64,000 bases of DNA. Origin: Rahnella laticis. Its GTDB lineage: Bacteria > Pseudomonadota > Gammaproteobacteria > Enterobacterales > Enterobacteriaceae. Location: assembly GCF_015644585.1 (NCBI RefSeq), contig NZ_JADOBI010000005.1, positions 404,687-468,686 of the forward strand, written 5' to 3'. The notes below the pieces were generated by a model that did not search any database, had not been told where the DNA came from, and saw nothing but the letters and a program-made list of their open reading frames with translations. Made by a program: the position numbers and the translations under genes. The number at the start of each line of letters is the position of its first letter. Within the stretch, counting starts at the first letter, position 1. This document shows, one piece after another, positions 8,742 through 16,367 of the stretch.

Positions 8742-9231
8742 ACGCTGCGCCGTCGCCGCAGTACTTGCGATTGCCGCGCTGCTGCCGCAAATGCCGACGC
8801 TGCAAACATCCGCCGCCGGTCTGGCACTGATTGCCGATTTTGAAGGCTGCCGCCTGTCGGCGTATCAGTGCAGCGCGGGCGTCTGGACAAACGGCATCGG
8901 GCACACCGCAGGCGTGAAGCCGCAAACGCAAGTCAGCGAACGGCAGGCCGCCGTTAACCTGGTGGAAGACGTGATGCGGGTGGAGAAAGGCATTGCGCGC
9001 TGTATGCCGATCACCATGCCGCCGTCGGTGTATGACGCCGTGGTGTCCTTTGCGTTTAACGTCGGCGTGACGGCGGCCTGCAAATCAACGTTAGCGTTTT
9101 TCATCAATAAAGGTCGATGGCGTGACGCCTGCGAGCAGTTGCCGCGCTGGGTGTTTGTTAAGGGCGAGCGCGTCACCGGCCTGGAGCGCCGCCGCGCGAA
9201 TGAGCTGGCCTACTGCCTGCGGGGTGTCTGA
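8722..9231 (+). CDS. K: Endolysin (GH24 lysozyme), P2 gpK position, SAR-type N-terminus
   Basis: A 169-residue T4-lysozyme-type muramidase that cuts peptidoglycan at lysis. The start ATG 8722 is preferred over GTG 8710 because GGAG lies seven bases upstream. Residues 9-30 are a weakly hydrophobic Ala/Leu-rich helix, as in signal-anchor-release endolysins, so it may be secreted by the host Sec system and held inactive until the holin fires. Catalytic Glu41 (DFEGCRLSAY) and Thr56 (VWTNGIGHT) are present. The position of T4 Asp20 holds Cys50 instead. The reading frame overlaps the holin 3' end and lysB by one base. Confidence 0.9.
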   Translation: MQPSIVRRCAVAAVLAIAALLPQMPTLQTSAAGLALIADFEGCRLSAYQCSAGVWTNGIGHTAGVKPQTQVSERQAAVNLVEDVMRVEKGIARCMPITMPPSVYDAVVSFAFNVGVTAACKSTLAFFINKGRWRDACEQLPRWVFVKGERVTGLERRRANELAYCLRGV

Positions 9232-9656
9232 TGCGAATTTTAATTTTGGTACTGCTGGCGGCGATAGCGCTGGCGGGGCTGCAAACCTGGCGTATCGGCG
9301 GCCTGACTGAAAAAGCCGACCAGGCGCAGCGCATTATCGGCACGCTGTCCGCTGGTATTGAAAGCCGCGACAACGCCATTAACCGCCTGAGCGATGAGGC
9401 CGTGACGCGCGAACGCCAGGAACAAAGCCTACGCGCACAGCTCTCACAGGCGGGGCAGTTAGCGCGGAATCGTGAAATTCACCTTCAAAGGTTACTCAAT
9501 GAAAATCAGGAAATGCGCGACTGGTATAGCGCTCGCCTGCCTGACGGTATTGGCCGGATGCACCAACGCCCCGCCTTTGCCAGCACCGCAGATTATTTAC
9601 GTTGGCTGTCCGGCGGTAACGAGTTGCCCGATACCGGCAAGCTCACCGGCCACTAA
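9231..9656 (+). CDS. lysB: Inner-membrane spanin, P2 LysB-like
   Basis: A 141-residue protein, the same length as P2 LysB. It has a short N-terminal transmembrane segment (ILILVLLAAIALAGLQTW) and then a long charged, coiled-coil-like periplasmic domain (about 25-105). It is the i-spanin, which joins the o-spanin LysC across the periplasm to fuse the two membranes in the last step of lysis. ATG 9231 overlaps the endolysin stop. The o-spanin gene starts inside this gene in another frame, the classic nested spanin arrangement. Confidence 0.88.
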   Translation: MRILILVLLAAIALAGLQTWRIGGLTEKADQAQRIIGTLSAGIESRDNAINRLSDEAVTRERQEQSLRAQLSQAGQLARNREIHLQRLLNENQEMRDWYSARLPDGIGRMHQRPAFASTADYLRWLSGGNELPDTGKLTGH

Positions 9657-9789
9657 CGGCGACTTGAGCGCCGACGTCAGAAACCTGGAGGCGGCACTCA
9701 CAGCCTGCGGCCTCCAGGTGGAAGCGGTCAAACAATGCCAGGAGGAACACCGTGTTAAAACCCGCACAGCTGCGAAAAGCCTTAACTGA
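9499..9789 (+). CDS. lysC: Outer-membrane lipoprotein spanin, P2 LysC-like, nested in lysB
   Basis: The 96-residue product, started at ATG 9499, equals P2 LysC (96). It has a lipoprotein signal (MKIRKCATGIALACLTVLAGC) whose lipobox LAGC predicts lipidation of Cys21, so it anchors in the outer membrane. A Pro-rich stretch (APPLPAPQ) follows, usual for o-spanins. The first half lies inside lysB in a different frame; the 3' end overlaps the start of R. An upstream in-frame start at 9472 would add nine residues before the signal and is less likely. Confidence 0.88.
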   Translation: MKIRKCATGIALACLTVLAGCTNAPPLPAPQIIYVGCPAVTSCPIPASSPATNGDLSADVRNLEAALTACGLQVEAVKQCQEEHRVKTRTAAKSLN

Positions 9790-10219
9790 CGCCGTGCCGG
9801 TGCTGCAAACCAGCCCCGACACCCTGCGGATGTTTGTGGATAACGGGCGCATCGTTTCCATGTTAGCCAGCTCGCTGTCGTTTGAATATCAGTATCAGAC
9901 CGAGCTGCTGATCACCAACTTTGCCCAGGACTGCGATCTGATCATTGTCCCAATCCTGGCCTGGCTGCGTGAGAACCAGCCGGACATTATGGCGACACCG
10001 GAAAAGCAGCAGACCGGTTTTAAATTCAAGGCCGATATGCTGGATGATGGCTCCTACGATATCGCGATTGATGTGCAGCTCACCGAGCGCGTGATCGTCA
10101 AACAGATTGATTCCGGTCTGCACGTTGAACACTTTCCGGAACCGCCGCTGCCTGAGCCGGTGGAAAGGCCGCGTGAGCTGTATCTGCACGGCGTGTTAGT
10201 GAGTCAGTGGCATGAGTGA
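9752..10219 (+). CDS. R: Tail completion protein, P2 gpR
   Basis: This 155-residue protein equals P2 gpR in length. Recognisable segments are LKPAQLRKALTDAVPVLQTSPDTL, GRIVSMLASSLSFEYQYQ and a C-terminal RPRELYLHGVLVSQWHE. GTG 9752 is the start, with a strong GGAGG about six bases upstream, inside the end of lysC. gpR finishes the tail tube at its head-proximal end. It overlaps S by eight bases. Confidence 0.92.
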   Translation: MLKPAQLRKALTDAVPVLQTSPDTLRMFVDNGRIVSMLASSLSFEYQYQTELLITNFAQDCDLIIVPILAWLRENQPDIMATPEKQQTGFKFKADMLDDGSYDIAIDVQLTERVIVKQIDSGLHVEHFPEPPLPEPVERPRELYLHGVLVSQWHE

Positions 10220-10661
10220 ACTGACCGCATTTGATACCCGCCTGGCCGGATTGGTTGCGGCGCTGTCACCGCAAAGCCGTAAGGCGATGGCGGCAACCAT
10301 TGCAAAGCGTCTGCGCAAACATCAGCAGCAGCGTATTAAGCAGCAGGTTACACCTGACGGTCAGCCGTTCACGCCACGCCGTCCGCAGCCGTTGCGGGCA
10401 AAGAAAGGTCGCATTAAGCGGGAGATGTTCGCCAAACTGCGCACGGCAAAATACATGAAGGCCAAAGGCAACGCAGACGACGCCGTGGTGGAATTCACCG
10501 GACAGGTTCAGCGCATGGCAAAAGTGCATCAGTACGGACTGCGGGATCGTCCTTCTGTCCGCGCAAAAGAAATGCAGTACCCGGCGCGGCCGTTGTTAGG
10601 GCTGGACGCCGAAGATATGAAAATATTAGAAGATGAATTAATGAAATTACTAATAATTTAA
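10212..10661 (+). CDS. S: Tail completion protein, P2 gpS
   Basis: A 149-residue protein, near-identical in length to P2 gpS (150). It has the family's basic middle (AKRLRKHQQQRIKQQ, RRPQPLRAKKGRIKREMF) and the C-terminal VHQYGLRDRPSVR with YPARPLLGLDAEDM. It takes part with gpR in tail maturation. It is the last gene of the lysis/tail-completion operon. Downstream, where P2 has the variable Z/fun locus, the composition falls abruptly to AT-rich and a convergent cargo gene follows. Confidence 0.92.
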   Translation: MSELTAFDTRLAGLVAALSPQSRKAMAATIAKRLRKHQQQRIKQQVTPDGQPFTPRRPQPLRAKKGRIKREMFAKLRTAKYMKAKGNADDAVVEFTGQVQRMAKVHQYGLRDRPSVRAKEMQYPARPLLGLDAEDMKILEDELMKLLII

Positions 10662-10708
10662 AGAGTGCCTTATCCAACTTGATACATGTTGAAAATACTT
10701 TTACCCAT

Positions 10709-10735
10709 AATAACTTGGCTTTGCTAGTTATTCTT
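10709..10735. terminator. Possible bidirectional stem-loop between S and the cargo gene
   Basis: AATAACT and AGTTATT form a 7-base stem around a 10-base loop, followed by T-rich sequence, in the gap between convergent S and the AbiC-like gene. The right arm overlaps the cargo gene's stop codon. The stem is weak (AT only), so termination is uncertain. Confidence 0.35.
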
Positions 10736-12026
10736 TTAATCGTTGAATTAAAATAGATTCTTTGAAGGATATCCATTTTTCTTTTTCTGCAACAACATCC
10801 AATTCATAATAATCACCTTCGATATTTTCTATATGTTTTACCCAGTTTAAATATTCTTTGCAATCTTTTTCAAAATCAATACCAGATGAAAGATAAGCAC
10901 TTCTTTCATCATTACTCAACTTGCAATAATACGTCGGGTAATCATCCATGCTTTCGTTTTTTTTGCAGCGTTCAACTGCCGCAATAATATATACGTGATT
11001 TACTTTCGGATAATTATCGAGTTCTTCTTGGGTTATGTTGCTATTTCTTATTATTTCAATAACCTGTTCAACACTAGGGTTAAAGTAATGTCTCCCAATG
11101 TAATTGGAAAATCGATAGTCGATGCTTATTTGTTTTTCATTATTATCTAAATAATCCTCCTTAACCTTTAAGTAAACTTCACCGACCCCACTTGAAAAGT
11201 TTTCAACACAGGCTTTCGAAGCCTCGTAAAGGGGATTATCAAAAATACTCGCAATTACAATTGGCAATGGGAAAATAACTTTATTTGGAGAGCAAGTTAA
11301 ATTTTTATCTTGTCGTAAAAGGTAATTAAATTGACTTATTAAAGCAGCTAATGCAGTTGAGTAATAAGTTTTAATTCTTGCCTCTCCTTCAATTTCATTT
11401 CCTTTAGACGCATCGTAAAAAAGGGCATGTTCAAAAAAATCAAACTTATTCAGAAGACGTTGGTATTCTGCATACTGATTTTCTTTATTGTCTTGTATAA
11501 CATAACTAGCATTCACGGCTATCAGGAAAAGAACATCATTGCGTATTAAAGAACGAACAAGTGATGAAAATACTTTCTTTTCAATTACAGATGAATCATC
11601 GATGTAAAAGTTATGCTCGATAAATTTTAGCAAATGATACAAAATTCGCATGTATGGGCTTAGATGACTATGCCCTCTTAATTTATTAAAAGCTGTAAAA
11701 TGATCAATGGAGCCACTTAACTCCTTTACCAAAGCTAAACCTTCTGGTTTATCAAGGTACAACTGTACTATTTCAAGCTGAGCATTATGCTGCTCAAGCA
11801 ACAAGCTAAAATGCCGGGTGAATTCATCACGTCTTGTATTATTTTGGGCATATTCCAAAGATCTACGTGCGACTTCTGTGCTATCTTTCGCAGCGTAAGC
11901 CGCCTTAGCCGCATAAATCATAGCCCCTGCTGTTACCAATGCGCCAAATAGAGTAAAGAGACCCACTATCGGATCTGTTTTATCTAGGTAAAATTTCCAG
12001 ACATCAGTAAGTAAGGTAAAGTCCAT
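10728..12026 (-). CDS. Membrane-anchored putative abortive-infection protein (putAbiC-like)
   Basis: A 432-residue protein with one strong transmembrane segment near the N-terminus (about 18-40, IVGLFTLFGALVTAGAMIYAAK). A short coiled-coil-like stretch follows, then a large cytosolic helical domain. The segments RRDEFTRHFSLLLEQHNAQL and YMRILYHLLKFIEHNF resemble the putative phage abortive infection family (putAbiC, related to lactococcal AbiC). This is pattern recognition and no catalytic motif is visible. ATG 12026 has a strong AGGGGA upstream. The gene is inserted convergently between S and V, the Z/fun slot where P2 relatives carry superinfection-exclusion genes. Its AT-rich composition marks it as a recent, exchangeable cargo gene. 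Confidence 0.6.
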   Translation of the reverse strand: MDFTLLTDVWKFYLDKTDPIVGLFTLFGALVTAGAMIYAAKAAYAAKDSTEVARRSLEYAQNNTRRDEFTRHFSLLLEQHNAQLEIVQLYLDKPEGLALVKELSGSIDHFTAFNKLRGHSHLSPYMRILYHLLKFIEHNFYIDDSSVIEKKVFSSLVRSLIRNDVLFLIAVNASYVIQDNKENQYAEYQRLLNKFDFFEHALFYDASKGNEIEGEARIKTYYSTALAALISQFNYLLRQDKNLTCSPNKVIFPLPIVIASIFDNPLYEASKACVENFSSGVGEVYLKVKEDYLDNNEKQISIDYRFSNYIGRHYFNPSVEQVIEIIRNSNITQEELDNYPKVNHVYIIAAVERCKKNESMDDYPTYYCKLSNDERSAYLSSGIDFEKDCKEYLNWVKHIENIEGDYYELDVVAEKEKWISFKESILIQRLKE

Positions 12027-12330
12027 ACATTCCCCTGCAAGTGCATTGTATAAATTTAATACAATTATATGTTTGAGTATGTGTTTGAATCTATTTCAAA
12101 GAAGTTCCAACATCAAGTCAAAATAACGCAATGCATTGACAACAATCAAGAAACACACATTTCATTTTCTACAAAATATTACATAGATGCTACCTCTTAA
12201 AGAGAATTATGTTCTCTTAGGAAGGTCTTTCACTCAGCATTTAAATTTTCAGAAAACCGCTACGTTGTGCCATAGATACACAACCTGCCTCAAATTGTAT
12301 GCTGCCTGACAGGACGGCATTCTTTTATGC
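12027..12330. other. AT-rich non-coding gap before the V operon
   Basis: The first 200 bases are AT-rich, like the cargo gene, and presumably hold its promoter. A small inverted repeat (AGAGAA-ttatg-TTCTCT) lies at about 12200-12216. Phage-like composition resumes near 12250 with the Ogr-type site. No other gene is supported here. Confidence 0.5.
12264..12284 (+). promoter_or_regulatory. Ogr/Delta-type activator site before V (PV)
   Basis: GTTGTGCCAT-n6-ACAAC, the same arrangement as in the P/O region, lies 47 bases before the V start codon and would serve the P2 PV late promoter for V-W-J-I-H. The perfect GTTGT/ACAAC arms make it the best of the three sites. Confidence 0.65.
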
Positions 12331-12972
12331 ATGAATACATCAATCCCCAACAACGACATTCCGCGCCTGCTGCGCAATCTGATCCGCATTGGCACCGTTG
12401 CCGAGGTGGATTTAAATGCGGGCACCTGTCGCGTCAATACCGGCGGCAACGTTACCGACTGGCTGCACTGGCTGACTTCCCGCGCAGGGCGCGCCCGTTC
12501 CTGGTGGGCACCGTCTGCCGGTGAACAGGTTGTGCTCTTCTGCCTGGGCGGCGAGCTGGATACCGCCTTTGTGATGCCCGGCATTTTCTCTGATGAATTT
12601 CCGGCACCGTCGGCGTCAGCCGATGCCGTACATGTCACTTTTCCTGACGGCGCGGTGATCGAATATGAACCCGAAACCGGCGCGCTGCTGGCAACCGGTA
12701 TCAAATCCGCCATGGTAAACGCCTCGGAAAAAGTCGCGGTGACTGCACCGGATATCACCTGCACTGCATCGACACGCATCACGCTCGACACGCCGGAAGT
12801 GGTCTGCACTAACAAACTCACCACCGCCACCATCGAGATTAAAAAGGGCGGCACCCTAACCGGCAACCTCACCCATTCAGGCGGGAGCCTCACGTCAAAC
12901 GGCATCGTTGTTCATACCCATAAACACAGCGGCGTCCAGACGGGCGGCGGTCAGACGCAGGTGCCTTCATGA
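12331..12972 (+). CDS. V: Baseplate spike protein, P2 gpV
   Basis: A 213-residue protein (P2 gpV, 211), the trimeric membrane-piercing spike at the tail tip. The N-terminal OB-fold region (about 15-90) is followed by a triple-beta-helix region with repeated short strands (about 100-190). The C-terminus has VVHTHKHSG, the HxH motif that binds an iron ion at the needle tip in P2 gpV. ATG 12331 is the first codon after the promoter region. The stop overlaps the W start by four bases (ATGA). Confidence 0.94.
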   Translation: MNTSIPNNDIPRLLRNLIRIGTVAEVDLNAGTCRVNTGGNVTDWLHWLTSRAGRARSWWAPSAGEQVVLFCLGGELDTAFVMPGIFSDEFPAPSASADAVHVTFPDGAVIEYEPETGALLATGIKSAMVNASEKVAVTAPDITCTASTRITLDTPEVVCTNKLTTATIEIKKGGTLTGNLTHSGGSLTSNGIVVHTHKHSGVQTGGGQTQVPS

Positions 12973-13319
12973 CCAATGCAAAATACATCGGCCTGGCTCG
13001 CGACTCTGGGCGCAGCGTCGAAGACCTGGCGCATATTCAGCAGTCGGTCAGCGACATTCTGCGCACACCCGTCGGTTCCCGCGTCATGCGCCGTGACTAT
13101 GGCTCACTGCTGTCTGAACTGACTGACCGCCCGCAGAACGCGGCGCTACGACTGCAAATCATGGCAGCCTGCTACAGCGCGATCCTCAAGTGGGAGCCAC
13201 GCGTCAGCCTGACCGGCATCACCTTTGAAACGACGTTTGACGGAAAAGCGGTGGTGGAACTCACCGGCACCCGCAAAGACACGTCCGCCGCCATTTCCTT
13301 AACCTTACCCGTGAGTTAA
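12969..13319 (+). CDS. W: Baseplate protein, P2 gpW (T4 gp25-like)
   Basis: This 116-residue protein (P2 gpW, 115) belongs to the gp25-like baseplate family. The conserved core is visible: HIQQSVSDILRTPVGSRVMR followed by DYGSLLSELTDRP, with LRLQIMAACYSAILKWEPRV after it. It forms part of the baseplate wedge, where sheath assembly begins. It overlaps V by four bases and is two bases before J. Confidence 0.94.
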   Translation: MTNAKYIGLARDSGRSVEDLAHIQQSVSDILRTPVGSRVMRRDYGSLLSELTDRPQNAALRLQIMAACYSAILKWEPRVSLTGITFETTFDGKAVVELTGTRKDTSAAISLTLPVS

Positions 13320-13321
13320 TT

Positions 13322-14230
13322 ATGGCAACTATCGACCTGAGCCAGTTACCCGCCCCCGACGTGGTGGAGGTGCTGGATTATGAAATTCTGCTGGCGGAGC
13401 GCAAAGCCACGCTGGTATCTCTGTACCCCGAAGACCAGCAGGCCGCCATTGCCCGCACGCTGACCCTGGAATCTGAGCCGATTGTGAAGCTGCTGGAGGA
13501 GAACGCCTACCGTGAGGTTATTTTGCGGCAGCGGATTAATGAAGCCGCCGAAGCCGTGATGGTGGCTTATGCCACCGGCGCAGATCTGGATCAGCTCGGG
13601 GCAAACGGCAACGTCACCCGCCTGACCGTCACCGCCGCCGATAATACTACCGTGCCCCCGACGGCGGCGGTGATGGAAGCCGACGGCGATTATCGCGGGC
13701 GCATTCCGCAGGCGTTTGAAGGGCTGAGCGTTGCGGGTCCGACGGGCGCCTATGAGTATCACGCCCGCAGCGCCGACGGACGCGTGGCGGACGCCTCGGC
13801 CATCAGCCCGTCACCGGCCAATGTCACCATCACCGTGTTGTCACGCGAAAGTAACGGCGAAGCCAGCGCGGAGCTGCTGGCGATAGTTGACGCGGCGCTT
13901 AACGATGAAAACGTGCGCCCCGTGGCCGATCGCGTGCGGGTTCAGTCGGCGGCGGTGGTGAATTATACCGTTGACGCCACGCTGTATCTCTACCCGGGTC
14001 CGGAGGCCGAACCCATCCGCGCCGCAGCGCAAACGAAGCTGCAAACCTACATCAGCGCACAGTCACGACTGGGGCGCGATATCCGCAAGTCAGCCCTTTA
14101 CGCCGCCCTGCACGTCGAGGGCGTGCAGCGGGTCGAGCTGGCCGCCCCTGCGGCGGATGTTGTCCTGGATAAAACCCAGGCTGCCTACTGCACCGGCTAT
14201 CAGTTAACACTCGGCGGCACCGATGAGTAG
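13322..14230 (+). CDS. J: Baseplate assembly protein, P2 gpJ
   Basis: At 302 residues it equals P2 gpJ. It starts MATIDLSQLPAPDVVEVLDY, the usual gpJ N-terminus. A T4 gp6-like domain follows, with ATGADLDQLGANGNVTR and YRGRIPQAFEGLSVAGPTGA, and RPVADRVRVQSA in the C-terminal half. It builds the edge of the baseplate wedge. The 3' end overlaps I by eight bases. Confidence 0.94.
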   Translation: MATIDLSQLPAPDVVEVLDYEILLAERKATLVSLYPEDQQAAIARTLTLESEPIVKLLEENAYREVILRQRINEAAEAVMVAYATGADLDQLGANGNVTRLTVTAADNTTVPPTAAVMEADGDYRGRIPQAFEGLSVAGPTGAYEYHARSADGRVADASAISPSPANVTITVLSRESNGEASAELLAIVDAALNDENVRPVADRVRVQSAAVVNYTVDATLYLYPGPEAEPIRAAAQTKLQTYISAQSRLGRDIRKSALYAALHVEGVQRVELAAPAADVVLDKTQAAYCTGYQLTLGGTDE

Positions 14231-14831
14231 CCGCCTGCTGCCGGTGGGATCGTCCGCGCTGGAGGTGGCCGCCGCGCAGGCGTGCGCCGCTATTGACGCG
14301 CTGCCTGTTCCGCTGCGTCAGCTCTGGAACCCCGACAACTGCCCGCTGCCGCTGCTGCCTTACCTGGCGTGGGCGTGGTCGGTTGACCGGTGGGATGAAA
14401 CCTGGCCGGAGTCCACCAAGCGCGGCGTAGTACGGGCGGCGTATTTTGTTCACCGGCATAAGGGCACCGTGGGCGCGCTGCGCCGCGTGGTGGAGCCGCT
14501 CGGCTATCTGATCCGCGTGAGCGAATGGTGGAAAACCAACGATACGCCCGGCACGTTCCGCCTGGACGTCGGCGTACTGGAAACCGGCATCACCGATGAC
14601 ATGTATCAGGAGCTGGAGCGCCTGATTGACGACGCTAAACCGTGCAGCCGCCATCTGATTGGCCTGTCTATCAACCTTGACGTCAGCGGTACGCTTCCCG
14701 TTGCAGCAGCAAGCTACAGCGGCGACTTGCTGACCGTTTACCCCTACACCCCTGAAAGTATCACCGTCTCCGGCAGCGGCTACGCCGGTGCGGCGGTTCA
14801 CCTTATCGACACTGTGAGAGTTAACCCATGA
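14223..14831 (+). CDS. I: Tail protein, P2 gpI
   Basis: A 202-residue protein of the P2 gpI family (P2, 176). The conserved part is LPYLAWAWSVDRWDETW and KRGVVRAAYFVHRHKGTVGAL, then LGYLIRVSEWW. It connects the baseplate wedge to the tail fibre. The extra residues are at the C-terminus (about 165-202), just before the fibre gene, the region that varies with the fibre. It overlaps H by four bases. Confidence 0.92.
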   Translation: MSSRLLPVGSSALEVAAAQACAAIDALPVPLRQLWNPDNCPLPLLPYLAWAWSVDRWDETWPESTKRGVVRAAYFVHRHKGTVGALRRVVEPLGYLIRVSEWWKTNDTPGTFRLDVGVLETGITDDMYQELERLIDDAKPCSRHLIGLSINLDVSGTLPVAAASYSGDLLTVYPYTPESITVSGSGYAGAAVHLIDTVRVNP

Positions 14832-16111
14832 CAACCAAATACTTTGCCCTGCTGACGAACCAGGGGGCGGCAAAGCTGGCGAACGCCGCCGCGCTTGGCA
14901 CGAAGGTACAAATCACCCAGATGGGTGTCGGTGACGGCGGCGGCGCGCTGCCCACGCCTACCGGCACGCAGACGGTGCTTATCGGCGAAAAGCGCCGCGC
15001 CGTGCTTAATGCCCTGAGCGTGGACGCCGCCAACAGCAGCCAGATTATCGCGGAGCAAATCATCCCCGAAAATGAGGGCGGGTTCTGGATCCGTGAAATC
15101 GGGCTGTACGACAGTGAGAACACGCTGATTGCCGTGGCGAACTGCCCCGAAACCTATAAGCCGCTGCTGGCTGAGGGCAGCGGGCGAACGCAGACCGTGC
15201 GCATGATTCTAATCATCAACAGCACGGACGCGGTGACGCTGAAAATCGATCCGTCCGTGGTGCTGGCAACCCGCCAGTATGTGGACACCAAAGTGATTGA
15301 GGTGAAGGCTTATGCTGATGAATTAATGGCGCAACATCTGGCAGAAGTCGCCGCCCGCTTGGCCTATGTCCCTGGCGTGGTGGGCGCGTCACGCAAGGCA
15401 AAGATGAATGTGATTGCCGCGTCAAAAACAGCAACTTTCATCGCAGATGAATTGATCGTGGAAAGCAGTGCGGGTGAACAATACCGGCTCAGCGCTTTCA
15501 GCAAAACCGTGAATCTTGCGGCAGCAGGTGCAGGTGGAATGGACACGGGCGCGGTGCCCTCAGCGGGATTCGTAGGGTTATACGCTATCTTTAATCCCAC
15601 CACAAAAACCGCTGATGTGCTGGCGGTCAATGCCAGTTCGTCACAACTTGATGAGCGCTATACCGGTGCCAACATGCCCGCAGGATATACCGCCTCAGCG
15701 TTAATAAGCGTCTGGCCTGTGTCCGGTGCAATGTTTGCTATCGGCTGTCAGGAAGGTCGGTTTATTGCCCCTCTCTCGACGGGGATGCTGTCCGCAGCCA
15801 GCACGGCAACGGCAGCAGCAGTCACCACGTTTGCAACGCTGTCATTTCCTAAGAACGCCAAAACCATTTCGGGCTACGGCACGGTCACGGTGGGCGCGGC
15901 GCAAAGTGCCGATTTGTGGTTATGTGCCTTACCGGTGGTGAATTCCGGACGTCGTTTTGCGATTAATGCCCTGAGCAATAACGGGCTCGGGATGACTTTC
16001 CCGTTTGACCGGCATCCTGTGTATACCGCGCAGACCCTGTATTACTCGGCATTTTCATCTAACGGGGCATCTTTTGTATTTGGCATTAACATGACGGGGT
16101 ACACATTCTGA
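14828..16111 (+). CDS. H: Tail fibre protein, P2 gpH-like N-terminus with a short distinct tip
   Basis: A 427-residue fibre, much shorter than P2 gpH (669). The first 150 residues are the conserved tail-collar/baseplate-attachment domain (TTKYFALLTNQGAAKLANA, GGFWIREIGLYDSENTLIAVAN). Residues about 155-190 are a short helical shaft. The rest (VVGASRKAKMNVIAAS onward) does not resemble P2 gpH and is a Gly/Ala/Thr-rich receptor-binding region. Host range is set here. The stop overlaps the next small ORF by one base (TGATG), so the two are probably a fibre/accessory pair. Confidence 0.85.
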   Translation: MTTKYFALLTNQGAAKLANAAALGTKVQITQMGVGDGGGALPTPTGTQTVLIGEKRRAVLNALSVDAANSSQIIAEQIIPENEGGFWIREIGLYDSENTLIAVANCPETYKPLLAEGSGRTQTVRMILIINSTDAVTLKIDPSVVLATRQYVDTKVIEVKAYADELMAQHLAEVAARLAYVPGVVGASRKAKMNVIAASKTATFIADELIVESSAGEQYRLSAFSKTVNLAAAGAGGMDTGAVPSAGFVGLYAIFNPTTKTADVLAVNASSSQLDERYTGANMPAGYTASALISVWPVSGAMFAIGCQEGRFIAPLSTGMLSAASTATAAAVTTFATLSFPKNAKTISGYGTVTVGAAQSADLWLCALPVVNSGRRFAINALSNNGLGMTFPFDRHPVYTAQTLYYSAFSSNGASFVFGINMTGYTF

Positions 16112-16302
16112 TGAACACAATTATCTATGCATTGCCGTCAGATGACGGTCAGAACATCGTGGCGTATTTTGGTACTTCCCCGCAGGATCCTGCTCTCTGG
16201 CCTGGCGTTATCGCGCTCGATGCGTCGGATGTAATTTACAAGGCATATTATCAGCAGATGAGCACGCTCGGCATGCACTGCGGCATGATAGAACCGGACT
16301 AA
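16111..16302 (+). CDS. Small protein of unknown function in the tail-fibre assembly (gpG) slot
   Basis: A 63-residue protein beginning MNTIIYALPSDDGQNIVAYF, with DPALWPGVIALDASDVIYKAYY. It occupies the place of P2 G (175 residues, fibre-assembly chaperone) but is far too short to be gpG. Its start overlaps the H stop, so it is translated with the fibre and may be a small fibre accessory protein. No domain is recognised. No remnant of a longer gpG is visible in the 155 bases before FI. Confidence 0.7.
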   Translation: MNTIIYALPSDDGQNIVAYFGTSPQDPALWPGVIALDASDVIYKAYYQQMSTLGMHCGMIEPD

Positions 16303-16335
16303 CGCACGTATTGCCTCCCCTTTGATTTTGTATCG

Positions 16336-16359
16336 AGCACAGTCAGATCTGACTGTGCT
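16336..16359. other. 24-base perfect palindrome between the fibre genes and the FI promoter
   Basis: The sequence from AGCACAGTCAGA to its exact reverse complement forms a 12-base-arm palindrome with no loop, centred on a BglII-type AGATCT. No T-run follows, so it is not a standard intrinsic terminator. It lies nine bases before the FI Ogr-type site and could be a protein-binding site or a transcript stem. Confidence 0.7.
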
Positions 16360-16367
16360 GCAGCCGC

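Noticed and set aside
13346..14873. Minus-strand frames (138 and 273 codons) opposite J, I and H
   Set aside because: They follow the GC-rich codon bias of the real plus-strand genes and have Arg/Gly/Ala-rich low-complexity translations.
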